Shown: positions 21,988 to 33,602, counted from the first letter of the stretch. The stretch is 64,000 bases of DNA from Bipolaris cookei (GCA_002286855.1 NRSV01000008.1:310001-374000), one strand, 5' to 3'. Numbers and translations: made by a program. The notes: a model not told the origin generated them from the sequence alone.

Positions 21988-24900
21988 TCACTCCCCATCT
22001 CCAAATGTTATATAATCTTCCATCTTCACATCTTCCAACACCTCTTCTTCCTCAAACAACTCCTCCATCTCCCTCTGTCTCCTCTCCCACTCCCAATCAC
22101 GCGCATTCGTCCCATCAACAAGCGTATCAAGCACCACCGCGCCCCTCCTCTCCTCCCTCCTCATCTTAACCTGCCTATCTACCTCGGCCCCCCAACCCTC
22201 CCACACCGCACCCCGCTCACTCGCCGTCATCGGCCCCTTGCTAACCCTCCACCTCTTCGTGACCTCCCTCTCCCTAACCGCCGCCGGTGCTGCAATCATA
22301 AACCCAAACGCTTCCATCAATTTCTCATACGCTGCTCGATGAGCTACACCCGCTGCATAAATCCCCACACCGCCTCCTGGCGTGGGATACGACTCCAACA
22401 CTTTACACTTCCCCTTTCGCACCCTTGCAGCAGCATTCTTCCACACACCCACAGGCAAGAAAATCGCTTTGCTAAGCACAATTTCGCCGCTTCCGGGACG
22501 CACGTGGCCGAGCAGGAAAGCATCGGTTTCGGGGATGCTGCCGTCGCCGAGTTTGGCGCCGCCGGGACCGAGGGTGTTAGCTGGCATGACGATTTTCTGG
22601 AAGTAGATTTGGATGGGTATATCGGATTGGCAGTTTGTAAAGGGGGAGGTGACGAGGAGGGAGGGGTCGAGGGGGGGCACGGGGGTGGGTGCTGTGCGGT
22701 GGATGCTTGATTGAAGGGGTTGGAGGAAGGAGGTTGGAGGGTAGGGGTGTAAGTTTGCGGGTAGTTGTTGTCCGGTTGTGATGAAATTGTTGTTGGAGCC
22801 ATTGAGTACGGGCATTCCTTGGCTTGGAAGTGTAGATATTTCACTTGATTGTCCTGGGTCGGGTACGTAGGTGCCATGATCTTGCTGGACAGCTAGGAGT
22901 CGTTGTGCAAATGCAGGTGGTGGATCTGGAACTGGTAAAGCCGGGGCGACGGGATAAGAAGGTGCATGATACTGCGCAGGTACATATGGTTGCTGGTTGT
23001 AAGGCTGATATTGTAGTAAGAGATGATGGGACTGATGAGGTGCAGGTTACCTGGGTCCATATCCAAATGGGTATGAGGGAATGTTGTTTGGAACACCAAA
23101 ATTATTTGAGCCACTTGTCTGGATTATCTGATTCAATATGGAAGACGAGAAATCGTGGCGATATGTGAGCCCATTAGATGATTGCATGATGAAAGGATCG
23201 TATTCTCCAAAGTTCCCAGATAACTGATACTGAGGTACCGTACTATAAGCTTGCGAAGGAGAAATACCGATGTATGGAGTGATATTTGCTGTGGATAAAG
23301 GCACTGAGGCTGCATGATGTGGCGTAGGAGTCGTATGCGCCATGAACAATGAAGGTGGGAAACCAACGTGGCTATGCGTTTGCTGATGTGCATCCGACCG
23401 TCCTGTGAGAGGAAGAAACGCTTGATTGGTTTGCACGGGAGGGTTGGGAGGGTATAACAGCGGCAAGCTCAGTTGTGGAAGATTGGGAGGCAGTGGTAGT
23501 GATCCAGAAGGCATGCGCAATCGGTCGCTTGCGTCGCCACTATCGTCATTATCATCAGGGCCGTGGCTGTTGGATATGCTCTCATCCTCCAAAGTACTCA
23601 TATGAGCTCCCCCTTCTTCACCAATAGTGGCACGGCATTGTGCTGGAGCCGCGAGAACGTCCTCCAAGTATTTGACTACCGTCTCTCTATCCTTTGCTCG
23701 TTCGAAGAGCTCACTTTTCATCTTGCCCACCAGAGGCTGAGGGACTATGTTGATTTTTTGGTCATTTTTGTTTGTGGTTTGCTGAATCGTGCGTAACATC
23801 TGTACGGCCATATCCTGACTAGGAGGGTACGACGGCGTCACAGGAATCAGTGGGACGCCCAATGCTTCTTCAGACGTTGCATCGCTTTCAGCAACTCGAG
23901 CCTCAACAGCCAGCCTGTCACTGATAGCAACTTCCCTCTGCTTCTTTGCGTGCTTTTCCTTCTCCAGAAACACTTTTTGTGCCATTTTTGCATCTCCTTC
24001 GTAGTTCCTCAAACCGTCTCCCCCAGTTAGAGTAGTATCCTTTACATTTTCCTTCTGACATCGATTGTAGTCTCTAATTTGTTGCGGAGTGACTCCAGCT
24101 TCCATGAGCATGTAAAAGGCGCGTTGTCGTGACTTGAAGCAAGCAGCATAGTACTTTGCGCGTTTTTGCGAATCTTGAGGAATGTTGATCAAAGGCGGCA
24201 GAGGTTCGTTCAACTTTGGTGGTTGTATACCAAAGTGCACTTCGCGGTATTGTAGACGTTCGCTTTCTTCTACCTTGCGCTCAAGTGCTGCTAGATCTGG
24301 TTTGTCTCGCATCGTCTTGGTAGGTGAGTTTTGGGTAAGTTCTTCTATGTTGTTATTCGTTGGTGTCTTACCACCTGTTTCATTCTCCTCGTCTTTGCTT
24401 TCTCCATTTGCTCGATTCATCTTCTTCTTGATGTCTTCTGGGACCGTGAGTGGATGATGCTCAAAATCCCACAAACTCGGAATCTCTCCATGCAATGCCG
24501 CCTTCAGCGCCCTCCCATCTCCCTCATAGTAATCAATCCACCGGTACAAGAATTCAATAAAGTTAGGCACCACAGCGCTGTTCACCTGTACGATATCGAC
24601 CAAGATTCTTAACATGTCCTCCTCATGCATCAATTCTGGGTCCAGGATGCGGAGCCGGGCTGTGATAGGGGGTGCGCTCTGTCGCGATCGCTGCGCAGTG
24701 GGTAAGTTTGGCTGTCCTTGGTCGAGACGGAGCTTCTTCAGAGAGTGCGGATTTACGGAAAGCTGGCGAGCTGCTGTTTGATTCACCTCCCACTGCACGT
24801 ACCAAGTCCATAGTTCTTTGCCCGTCTCCTTTGCCTTGCGTTCTGTAAAGTCTTGTAGGAGTGCGAGGAAGACAGCATGGTTTGTATCCATACTGTAGAC

Positions 24901-25026
24901 GATAGGGTTTTGCCTGTATCTTTCGTATGGTACGAGCATGGGCAGCGGTTCGACATTACCAATGACGTCCTGTAGCTCAAGATAGCGATCGTCGAAGAGG
25001 TCGAGGACCTTGCCATGAGAGGCCAT
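21988..25026 (-). CDS. Large conserved-looking protein of unknown function, frame interrupted by one TAA
   Basis: One minus-strand reading frame of 1,013 codons runs from the ATG at 25026 to the TGA at 21988, broken only by TAA at 23047-23049. The part before the stop is 659 residues. It has an ordered N-terminal domain to about residue 260 (starting MASHGKVLDLFDDRYLELQD), a charged central part with EKEKHAKKQREVA, and a Pro/Gln/Tyr-rich stretch. After the TAA the same frame continues in the same style (LQYQPYNQQPYVPAQYHAPS), then enters an ordered region with LGHVRPGSGEIVLSKAIFLP and an acidic end (MEELFEEEEVLEDVKMED). I do not recognise the family. The TAA may be removed by an intron I could not fix, be a real nonsense change or sequencing error, or separate two genes. 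A donor GTAACC sits on the stop, but the nearby acceptors shift the frame. Confidence 0.65.
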
Positions 25027-25450
25027 GTTGTAGCAAAAGTAAGCGAGCCGCCCGTTGCGAAATGAATGATCTTGGATGCAAGGAAAGCGGGTTTGATGAG
25101 CGAAAGGTGCTGAGCGAGAGGTGTTGGGCGAGAGGTTTTGGGTAGGTAGAGCGCGGTCTTGCGTTGCTACGCAAACGCAAAGGAACAATAGCAGTGAACG
25201 AAGCGGGGAAGGTGAGTGCGGAACTGAGAAGTGAGAAAGGAGCGATAGGAAATCTCACACACAAGGTCTGTCTGCACGAACTGTTGAACATTGTGCGGAT
25301 GTTTTTCATCAAACAAATCTATACCTGCTCTTCATTATAAGAAGCTCTCCATATTTATACACGTGCAATCAGGGTATCGCAGCAGCAACAGCGCATGCAC
25401 CCTACGCCTGCACCAAGCATGCATCAGGTCTATTCTAGCAGTTTGTTTGC
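25027..25450. other. Upstream region of the 25026 gene
   Basis: A short gap between the start of the large unknown gene and the stop of MIC12, both on the minus strand. It should hold the promoter of the former and the 3' end of the latter. No gene seen. Confidence 0.45.
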
Positions 25451-25834
25451 TCATTTGGTGCTCTCTCTGATTTTCTGCAGAATGACGCTCGCCCTGTCCT
25501 CGGCATCCTCGCGCACTCTCCTCCAGTCCGTGTTGTACACCTTCTTGACACCCTCCTCGAGGCTCCTGTTCCAGCGGTCTTTTGCCATCTCCACCAACCC
25601 TACTGGGGCCTCCCGGCTTTTCGGCTCTGGCTCTGGCTTCTTGGGCTCGTAGAACTCGGCGAGCACCCGGCGCTGTTGTCGTAGTAGGGCGGCTTGCGTT
25701 GTGCGGTTTTGTGTGTGCAACGATATTGTGAGATAGAGGACTGCAGATGTGAGGGTGACGCCTCCAATCTGCATTTGTTAGCCGTGAAGATGTCGTAGGG
25801 ACACAGCACGTACAAAGCCGGTGGTGAAGCCCAT
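25451..25834 (-). CDS. MIC12: MICOS complex subunit MIC12 (Aim5 family)
   Basis: A small mitochondrial inner-membrane protein of 112 residues, part of the MICOS complex that shapes crista junctions. Two minus-strand exons, 25834-25814 and 25768-25451, are split by a 45-nt intron. The first exon encodes only MGFTTGF. Joined to IGGVTLTSAVLYLTISLH it gives the family's N-terminal glycine-rich membrane segment (about residues 2-25). NRTTQAALLRQQ follows, then a Pro/Glu linker (EPKKPEPEPKS) and a C-terminal amphipathic part with WNRSLEEGVKKVYNTDWRRVREDAED. Length, layout and this W-N-x-x-(I/L)-E block match fungal Mic12/Aim5. The tiny first exon is easily missed by automated callers. Confidence 0.85.
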
Positions 25835-26121
25835 GGCTAAGCTGCAGCAATTCGTGGGCGCAACGCTTAGGGGGTCTTTGCTGAGGTAGGCCAAAAGCCA
25901 ATGCCTCTACAATTCGGTGTGTGAGGACTTTCCGAAGTACTCTAGAAGCTCAAGGCTGCTCCTGTGCGCGCAAGTGGGGATGGTGGTCGATATGGAGGAA
26001 AGTCGGCTCGGGTGTGAGGTCAGCGTTGGGGATCGCGACATGCCAGGAATGGCCAGTTACCTGAAGAGGTAAGTTCTGACAAAATCCGTAGATTACAGGC
26101 AGGTCTTTTAACCACGCGGTA

Positions 26122-26176
26122 ACGTAGGTCACGGGCTAATGGATCGCACAGGTCAATGGATCACTTTTGCCAAGAC
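26122..26176 (+). repeat. Left terminal inverted repeat of the pogo/Fot1-like element
   Basis: Starts ACGTAGGTCACGGGC and ends CTTTTGCCAAGAC. It matches the reverse complement of 27929-27983 with only a few differences, all of transition type. Confidence 0.9.
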
Positions 26177-26251
26177 TCTTCCCCCATCATACCCTACTTT
26201 GGCCTGCACCAGCCCACTCTAAGCATATATAGGGCAAAATAACCTATAATA

Positions 26252-27860
26252 TTATTCAGAGACTACTTCTACATTATTCTTGCACGTTCGTGGGTTGTGC
26301 CCTGTCTCACCACACGTTCCACAGCGTCGTTGGGATGGTTCACTTCCTTCAGCGCGCACCTTCTGCTTCTTACTATCACTACGCGCCCTAAACTCCTTTA
26401 GAGCAGTTAGCCGCTATGTCTTTTCAACTGTAACGCTGCCTTCTGTTTTAATTCGTTTCCTTTTGAGTGATTTACGTTCTGTAACAGCTGCTAGAGCTGC
26501 CTGAAGCTCAGCGCGCTCTTTCTTAAGCAAAGCTAGCTCGTGCGCTACCTTTGCTCCTCCCTTTGCATAGTGTTCAAGCGCGCTATAAACAGAATTTGGT
26601 GAGCTACCCTGCTTCATATTATATTTATCTCGAATCATAGTTGATTGCGACTTGAATTCTATAAGGTTCTTCGGGTTTTGCGACTGCCAGGGCTCATTGT
26701 TGGTGGGTAGTTGGGGTGATGGAATCCGCAGCTTCGCATCAAGGGTTGAAATGACCCGTTGTGGATCAAAAGGGACCAGTCCAGCGCCTCGGAACCCTCC
26801 TTGGATATTGCTGGAGGTAATAGCTTTATCGTAGGCTGCTTTGAAGCATGGCAGGAACCCCTGCTTTGTGATTTAGTTGATCCGGTTGCGCATAAGCCCT
26901 TCGGCTTGTCGCCCGTACGCCTGCTTCAAAGGACCAAAATAACCCACATCAAGAGGCTGGAGGAGGTGCGATGAGTGAGCAGGCATACATAGAGATATAA
27001 TCTGGTTGGCCTTGCAATATTGCTGGAAATCCAGTGACAAGTGGTTCTCATAGCCGTCTAATATGAGTAGACGGTAGGTCCCTACAGTGCGCTTTTTTGT
27101 ATGCGCGTTAAAGTGCTTTAGCCAGTCAAAACTGAGCTGGTTTGTAGTCTAGCCGTCTTCAGAGACTCCAGTTACCCAGTCCAGCGGTAGACTTTTATCC
27201 TTAGTCCAGCTTGACAGGTGGTTGCGCGCCTTGAAGATGATGAAGGCTGGAATAGCCCACTCCGTGGCATTGATGCCCTGAATAACTGTTGCCCACTCCC
27301 GGTTGACTGGCTGGACTTGCTTGGTTCATCCCAGCTTCTCTGCATCTGCGAAAACTGCTCCAGGGGTTATCTGGCCCATCATAAAACCAGTCTCATCAAA
27401 GTTGTACGTGTCGTCGTCTAGTATACCATACTTGGCTCTAGTATTAGCTACTAAGTCAAACCAGGCCTGTATAACCTCTGAATCATTACAGAGAGCCTTC
27501 TTATAGTCATACTTGCGACTGAACCTCACTTTAAGCCGTGGTTGACGGTTAACAACCGTTTTTGGGCCAGTTCTGCCCAACAGGGGTCGTCCCACGCTCT
27601 TTTCGCAGCAAATTGGTCATTGCGGCCACATCTGAGAGGCGGGGAGGGCTTCCTCGGTAAATAAGGTTAAGAACATAATCAACAATCGCCTCCTCCTCAT
27701 ACTCGTTCAGATTCCGTCGATTGGCTATAGAATCAGCTCGTGAAGACTGTCCAGCGCGTCGCCGGCTTAAGATACTTTGGGGCACGTTGTAGACAGCTGC
27801 AGCGCGTCGCTGTGAAAGAATTCGTGTCTTGTTTGATAGCTTGGGGTGTAAGCTGTATCT
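26252..27860 (-). pseudogene. Broken pogo/Fot1-type transposase
   Basis: Minus-strand transposase remnant. The N-terminal helix-turn-helix part reads RRAAAVYNVPQSILSRRRAG and then NRRNLNEYEEEAIVDYVLNL, as in CENP-B/pogo proteins. A one-base change in an A run near 27555 shifts the frame between GQNWPK and TVVNRQPRLK. From there one frame runs to the stop at 26252-26254. It passes DDDTYNFDETGFMMG (first catalytic Asp), NREWATVIQGINATEWAIPAF, LLILDGYENHLS (second Asp) and a final zinc knuckle CGTCGETGHNPRTCK. Internal stops lie at 27326-27328, 27149-27151, 26873-26875 and 26414-26416. Each can come from a single C-to-T change on one strand, as expected of repeat-induced point mutation. The upstream start is not identifiable and the right boundary is approximate. 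Confidence 0.88.
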
Positions 27861-27928
27861 GACACTCTTTTGACGCGTCTAATTGAGGTTGGTGGGGGGC
27901 ATTGAGGTGGTGATAGTGTTTTGGTGTG

Positions 27929-27983
27929 GTCTTAGCAAAAGTGATCCATTGACCCGTGTGATCCATTAGTCCGTAACCTACGT
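27929..27983 (-). repeat. Right terminal inverted repeat of the pogo/Fot1-like element
   Basis: Runs GTCTTAGCAAAAG to GTAACCTACGT on the plus strand and mirrors the left end. A TA target duplication follows at 27984-27985. Confidence 0.9.
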
Positions 27984-27985
27984 TA

Positions 27986-28883
27986 CCATGAGATTTAGCG
28001 CTGTACCATGGACTATACCTGATTAGGCGCAATATTCTGTCCTTCAAACATATTGTCCAGTTTCTACCTGGAATACAAATCCGATCATCTCCGATGGCCT
28101 TTTTCTGCATATGTTTTCGAGAAAAAAATATGTCGTTGTCACAAAACGGAGAGGAGATTATGACATCGCTAATCTGTAAATGGTATGACTTTCTCTTGAT
28201 TGGATGTAGCTGTTACCGAATAGAGCGAAATGCGCCATGAGAAACCTATCTTGGTACGAGCTATACCTATATGGTACGAGCCCATTGTGCAGCGGGTCTT
28301 TCCTATGGTTGGACGATGTGCATTGTTCCTTTATATATCAATGCCTACGATTACCAACCAGTTGTACAACATCAACTCGCCATTTCGATTCTGATCAGAA
28401 GCAAGACAGCCAATGCACTACCACAAGGGCATGACTTACGCGCATCACTGTTCAACTTTGAGATGGTAGCATGGTACGATGGATCAAAAGTCAGGCCACC
28501 CTCCGTTGATTGTTGTACATACGCGAAAATGCACACTCAAGATCGCCACCAATCATCTTTTGCAATCTCAAAATCGGCATCGAGTACTCCATCTTATGTA
28601 ACGTAATGAAGATCCAGTACATGCAATGCTGCAGCCAAGATTGTCAGCCCACCTTATCTGTGTAACCAGATCGACAGATCTATATACAAATTAGTACCAA
28701 TTGCCGAACCGCTGTTCGCGGCAAATTAGTCGCCAAAAAAGACATTTGTGGGACAGAGGCCTGCGGGTAAAACATGTGACAGTTGGCAATCTTATTTAAG
28801 TGCTTTCGTACCCTCGCTATAAGACAGCTTCAACAGATTCTACGTCATGCTAGATCAGTCCAAAACACACACTACAATTCAGA
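27986..28883. other. Gene-free region between transposon and P450
   Basis: A+T-rich sequence outside the element. No coding region is supported. The right end should contain the P450 promoter. Confidence 0.45.
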
Positions 28884-30679
28884 ATGGCAGTGATTGATCT
28901 TATATCTGTCACCACAGTGGCCTATCTTTCTTTGCTCACTGTTGCTTATTGGGTTGTTTGGATCATCTACTGTCGCACATTCCATCCACTTGCACGTGTG
29001 CCTGGTCCACTATGGCCTGCAGTTTCCCGGACATGGTTAAGGTAAGCCCCCTGTTATCGAATATCATGAAGTAAATGTTAATCAGTGACCAGTAAGCACA
29101 TCAATTGATTTCTTTAGAAAGATCAAGCCACTTTCATAATTCGGTCCAGCTCATGTCTTACTTGAATACAGTGTACCACATGTTACGAGGCGACTTAGAA
29201 ATTGCCCAGAATGCACTTCATAAAAGATACGGCTCACTCTTACGCGTTGCCCCAAACGAAGTAGTTTCCAATGATCCAAGCGTCATTCCCCTTATCTACC
29301 CTACTCACAACGCTCTGCCAAAGACTGAATGGTAAGCCATTTTAGTACTAGTCCTGAAATAATACCCGCTAATATTACAATCCCGTTGCAGGTACGTTCC
29401 TTTTCGTCCTCACGGTCTCAGTGAGCATGCCGATCTCTTCACCGAAACAGACGAACAGAAACATACACAGCACCGCAGGATCGTTCAGCCAGCCTACCAG
29501 ATGAGCAGTATCCTAAAGAGTGAAGCTGCAATGGACGAATGCACCACGCTATTCATAGAAAAACTAAAAGAGCTCACTGCAAAGAAAGAAGACATCGACC
29601 TAGGCCGCTGGACCGAACTCTACACCCACGACGTCCTCGGCTGCATCCTCTTCGGCCGCGCCTTCGGCTTCCTCGAAAGCGGAGGCGACATTGGCTCTTT
29701 CATCGAAGCAGTCGACAACGCCGTACCACTCATGCACGTCATCGCCGCCTCACCCAGCTACGTGCGTCCCTTCATCATGCTCGCCGCCATGTGCATCCCC
29801 AGGACCCTCAAACGGCTCAAAGCCATCCAGGCCACAACCGAAGAAGCAAAGCGGCAAACACAACTCCGAATGCAGCGTTCAACCCAAGAAAACAATTCCT
29901 GTCACGATATCCTCTCACAGTTGCTACGTGTCGTTCCTGAAAAGGGAAGCGAATCAGGCTTCACGCACCGAGACGTCACGCTCGAATCCTGGTCGGGAAT
30001 CATGGCCGGTTCGGACTCGACAGCGTCAAACATACGTTCAGTGTTTTATTATCTCATGAAGAATCCGCGTTGCATGGCCCTCGCCGTCCAAGAAATCAAA
30101 GCCCAGGAACCTGTTCTCAGCATACCAGTTTCGTACATTGAATCGACGAAGCATCTCCTCTACGTCGGTGCTTGTATCAAGGAAGCTTCGCGTCTCTTCC
30201 CGAGTGTGGGAGTTAGTATGAGTCGTGTTTCACCGGCTCAGGGTATCGTGCTGTCGGGTCAGCATATCCCGGCAGGTTACAATGTCGGTGTCAATCCGCA
30301 CAGTGTTCAGTTCAGCATTGCAGCGTTTGGAGAAGATGCAGCGGAGTTTCGGCCTGAGCGGTGGCTTGAGAGTCAGGCTAGGAGTTTTGAGATGGAGAAG
30401 GCTATGGTGATGTTTGGGGCGGGGACGAGGACTTGTATTGGGAAGAATGTAAGTGATGACCTTGCTTTATCGTGTAAGTGGGGGGAGAATGTTCTTGATA
30501 TTGATGCTGACTTTTTATGTGAAAATGCATAGATTGCACTTGCAGAAGTATACAAATTTGTTCCAGAGGTGCTGCGCCATTTTGATATGCACATGGCACA
30601 TGATCGACCTTGGAAGACGTGGAATGCGGGGTTCGTAAAGCAGACTGATGTTATAGTGCGACTTGCAGAGCGGGTTTGA
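28884..30679 (+). CDS. Cytochrome P450 monooxygenase (pisatin-demethylase-like)
   Basis: A membrane-anchored microsomal P450. Exon 1 is 28884-29041: an N-terminal membrane segment near residues 15-30, then the proline hinge FHPLARVPGPLWP. Later exons are about 29122-29331, 29392-30448 and 30533-30679. Clear landmarks follow: HKRYGSLLRVAPNEV, HRRIVQPAY in helix C, the I-helix AGSDSTAS (a variant of AGxDTT), the K-helix KEASR (E-x-x-R), FRPERWLE, and the haem loop FGAGTRTCIGKN with the Cys ligand. The wording is closest to the CYP57-like group that includes pisatin demethylase. The 3' edge of intron 1 is uncertain. The only in-frame acceptors (before 29122 or 29128) add about 18 residues before YHMLRGDLE, whereas the acceptor at 29171 breaks the frame. 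The substrate is unknown. Confidence 0.85.
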
Positions 30680-30824
30680 TAAGCGATGATTTTCATTTTC
30701 ATTTGAGTGTAGTTTTTACTATGGTAACGTACAAGAAACGTTTCAATTATAGGGATATGGACGTAATAGGTGCTGGATCTAGTAACGGGCTTTTTGCTGC
30801 ACCAGAATTGACATGGTTGTCATT

Positions 30825-31968
30825 TCAAGTGCCACCCATGATATCAGCCGAATGTGTAGGCTTGATGTCGCTTCCACTCGTAGCCGTACCATTGTTATGC
30901 TCGAGAGGCGGAGTGTCAGCATAACAAGCCTTCATGAACCGACCAGGGTACCTTGTACCAACAACCTCTGCCTCATCACATGCCTTTCGAATAGCCTTCT
31001 CCTCTTCCTCAGTCAACTGCACTTTGACACTTGCCACATTCTCTTCCAGTCTCTCTGCATTAGTAGTACCTGGGATGGGAAAGATATCGTCACCCTGTGC
31101 CATAAGCCATGCAAGTGTCAGTTGTCCTGGCGTAACACCCTTTGTCTTTGCAATATCCACGATGCGATCGACAAGCTTCAGGTTCTTTGGGAAGTTCTCT
31201 TTACTGAATCGAGGTAAAATTCGACGAAAATCAGTCTCGTCGAAGTCATCAGGGCTCTTGATAACTCCGGTCAACATTCCGCGGCTTAATGGCGAGTAGG
31301 CAACGACGGCGACGCCTAGCTCGCGGCACGTCCTGAGCAAATCGGTCTGCTTGGTTTCGATCTCGAGTGCGAAGGGTGAGTACTCGACTTGCACGGCAGC
31401 GATTGGATGGACTTTGTGTGCCCTTCTCAAGGTCTCTGAGCTGACTTCGGAAAGCCCGAGATACTTCACTTTTCCGAGATTGACAAGGTCGGCCATGGAC
31501 TGCACAGTAAGTTCAATGGGTGTCTTCTGGTCCACGCGGTGACAGTAGTAGAGATCGACGTGTGAAGTACCCAGGCGCTCCAGTGATTTCTCAATGGCAA
31601 CTTTGACGTATTCTGGGGAAGAGTCGACTTCGGCGCCTCCATTTTTGATGGCAAATTTAGTGGCAAGGAATATGTCTGCGCGCTTGGATGGGTTGGCTTT
31701 GAACCATTTTCCAATCAGGTCTTCGTTATCACCGTACCTAGAGGTGGTATTAGCACTGGTGAATGGGGGACGACAAAAAGCTTTGCAGTACTCACAAGTC
31801 AGAACTGTCCCAGAAACGTTCTCCTAGTTCATAAGAACGATCAAGGAGAGCTAGGCGCTCGTTGTCTGGTTTTGGTGGTCCGTATGACATGGATAGTCCC
31901 ATCAGGCCGAATCCCAGATGATTGACCTGGGGACCATTGTGGCCGAGCGGAGCGGTAGGAAGAGACAT
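30825..31968 (-). CDS. Aldo-keto reductase (YakC/AKR13-like)
   Basis: A soluble NADPH-dependent aldo-keto reductase of 361 residues. Minus-strand exons are 31968-31796 and 31737-30825, with a 58-nt intron that splits Leu58 in SSDLYGDNE. The catalytic set is visible: Asp in RFWDSSDL (about 54), Tyr59 in YGDNED, Lys in LATKF and His in YYCHR. NADPH-binding parts are GLSEVSSETL, VQVEYSPF, AYSPLSRGMLTG and the C-terminal IPGTTNAERLEENV. The order and wording match the fungal YakC group, which reduces various aldehydes. The tail after FMKACYAD is Thr/Ser-rich and carries no motif. The gene converges tail to tail with the P450, about 145 bp apart. Confidence 0.92.
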
Positions 31969-32798
31969 TATGACTAGTATGGGGCTTTCTTTGAGCAGAT
32001 TTTTTGATGCGCGTTGTAAATATTCTTTATCCTATGACGACAGGATTCCTCAGTCTATACATATATGTCCTTTTCTTTATACAAGACTGCGGTGCTGCGT
32101 GGCAAGTTTGCTCAATCAAATAGTAGCACAATAGGGAATTCGTGGAAGAGCGGATGAAATCAGGCGTATTGTGTCTGTAGGTAGACAACGTCTGACGGAC
32201 CTAACAGCGTCATGGCAAGGACGGTGCGTTAAGTCCGTGACTCCAGGGACCCATAGCCCCACCTTCCATGAGCTCATAGTATGTACTCCGCAACACGTCT
32301 GTAGGGGAAACAGGGCTGATATGTCACCGCCTGGTAAATGAACCGTCTTCTGGAGCGATTTAATTATTCATTGGCCACATGCGTTATTGAAAAATGCCGG
32401 TGCATTGGCACCAGCTAACTTCAGACTGGGAGAAACGGAGATACGAGTTTCGGCAAGTGATGAGTTTTTGTCCGTGTCTCACAAGAAGATGGTTCGAGTC
32501 AGTATTAAAACAAGGCGTGGTCAATTGCACAGTAACGAATTTGGGCGACTTGTAATACATTATAATGTTGGTGTTCAACTTGGAAGGATGGTTGCTCGAG
32601 AGTGATGGCGCGCCTTGTAGCGGGTGATCCGATACTAAGCGAATTAGCGTCCGTCAAACTTCACATCAATTGTCCCGCTAGAACATAGTGATAGACATTT
32701 GTAATGCTGCCGTCGCGCTACAGAGACTCGGCATCCACACTGCAGATGTCTTTGCTCATACACTAACAGTATATTGCATTAAAATCTAGCAGCACATC
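31969..32798. promoter_or_regulatory. Divergent promoter region between aldo-keto reductase and PPCDC
   Basis: An 830-bp gap between divergent starts. It must hold two promoters. No gene or defined site seen. Confidence 0.45.
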
Positions 32799-33602
32799 AT
32801 GACTGCCGACATACGCGACCTCAAACCCCTCAATATTCAGCCTGTTCAACATCAATTACGAGACCCACCAGAAGCCGATCCGTTTGCCTTCGAACATCAC
32901 GATGACAAGATACATGTCCTTTTATGTGCTTCAGGATCGGTAGCGACCATCAAAATACCAAACATGATCAACGCACTTGCAAAGCACGCCAACGTACAAA
33001 TACGGCTTGTATTCACGGCTGCCGCTACAAACTTCCTACAGGGCCAAAGTGGGGAACAGCCCTCATTAGAGGATATAGAGGCCTTACCAAATGTGCATGG
33101 GATATACTTTGACGAGGACGAGTGGAGAGAGCCATGGGTGCGGGGCAACAAGATCTTACACATAGAGCTACGGCGATGGGCCGACATTATGGTTATTGCT
33201 CCCTTGAGCGCCAATGAACTCGCTAAAATTACCCAAGGCTGGTCGGATAACCTTCTTCTCTCGGTCGTTCGTGCCTGGGACACCACCGGTTTAATTGACC
33301 CCGTAAGGAGAATACCGGGCGTGCAGTGGCCGCAACAAGAGGGGGGTATACAAAAGAAAAGGATACTAGTCGCACCGAGTATGAACACGGCAATGTGGTA
33401 TCAACCCATCACAAACAAACAAGTGCGCATCTTAGAAGAGGAGTGGGGCGTCAAAAATGGAGGTTGGTTTGAAGTGCTGCAGCCAATGGAGAAAGAGTTG
33501 GCTTGTGGAGATATAGGAGGCGGTGCGATGAAAGATTGGAAAGAAATTGTAGACGTGATTGAGGACCGGTTGGGTCTAGCGGTGCAAACTTCAGAGACGT
33601 GA
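32799..33602 (+). CDS. Phosphopantothenoylcysteine decarboxylase (PPCDC, HAL3 family)
   Basis: A flavoprotein that decarboxylates 4'-phosphopantothenoylcysteine to 4'-phosphopantetheine in coenzyme A synthesis. Single exon, 267 residues. The family core is complete: the FMN-binding start VLLCASGSVATIK (about 40-52), the catalytic His121 in LHIELRRWAD, MVIAPLSANELAKI for FMN, the substrate-binding VAPSMNTAMW with Asn196, and the flexible loop ACGDIGGGAM with the catalytic Cys236. All residues needed for PPCDC activity are present, so this is likely an active enzyme rather than only a Hal3/Sis2-type phosphatase inhibitor. It lacks the acidic tail of yeast Hal3. Confidence 0.93.
   Translation: MTADIRDLKPLNIQPVQHQLRDPPEADPFAFEHHDDKIHVLLCASGSVATIKIPNMINALAKHANVQIRLVFTAAATNFLQGQSGEQPSLEDIEALPNVHGIYFDEDEWREPWVRGNKILHIELRRWADIMVIAPLSANELAKITQGWSDNLLLSVVRAWDTTGLIDPVRRIPGVQWPQQEGGIQKKRILVAPSMNTAMWYQPITNKQVRILEEEWGVKNGGWFEVLQPMEKELACGDIGGGAMKDWKEIVDVIEDRLGLAVQTSET

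Larger units (their letters stand above)
26122..27983 (-). mobile_element. pogo/Fot1-like (Tc1-mariner) DNA transposon, degenerate
   Basis: An 1,862-bp element flanked by TA dinucleotides at 26120-26121 and 27984-27985, the target duplication of this superfamily. Both ends begin ACGTAGGT (the right end as its complement). The inverted repeats of about 55 bp agree apart from a handful of transitions. Inside, on the minus strand, lies a pogo/Fot1-type transposase with a helix-turn-helix N terminus, a DDE catalytic part and a C-terminal CCHC zinc knuckle, now broken by stops. Size, TIRs, TA duplication and protein layout agree with Fot1-like elements. Because the ends are complete, the copy entered as a full element and decayed later. 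Confidence 0.9.

Noticed and set aside
25335..25901. 188-codon minus-strand frame over MIC12
   Set aside because: Different frame from the spliced MIC12 reading, which matches the family from the first to the last residue.
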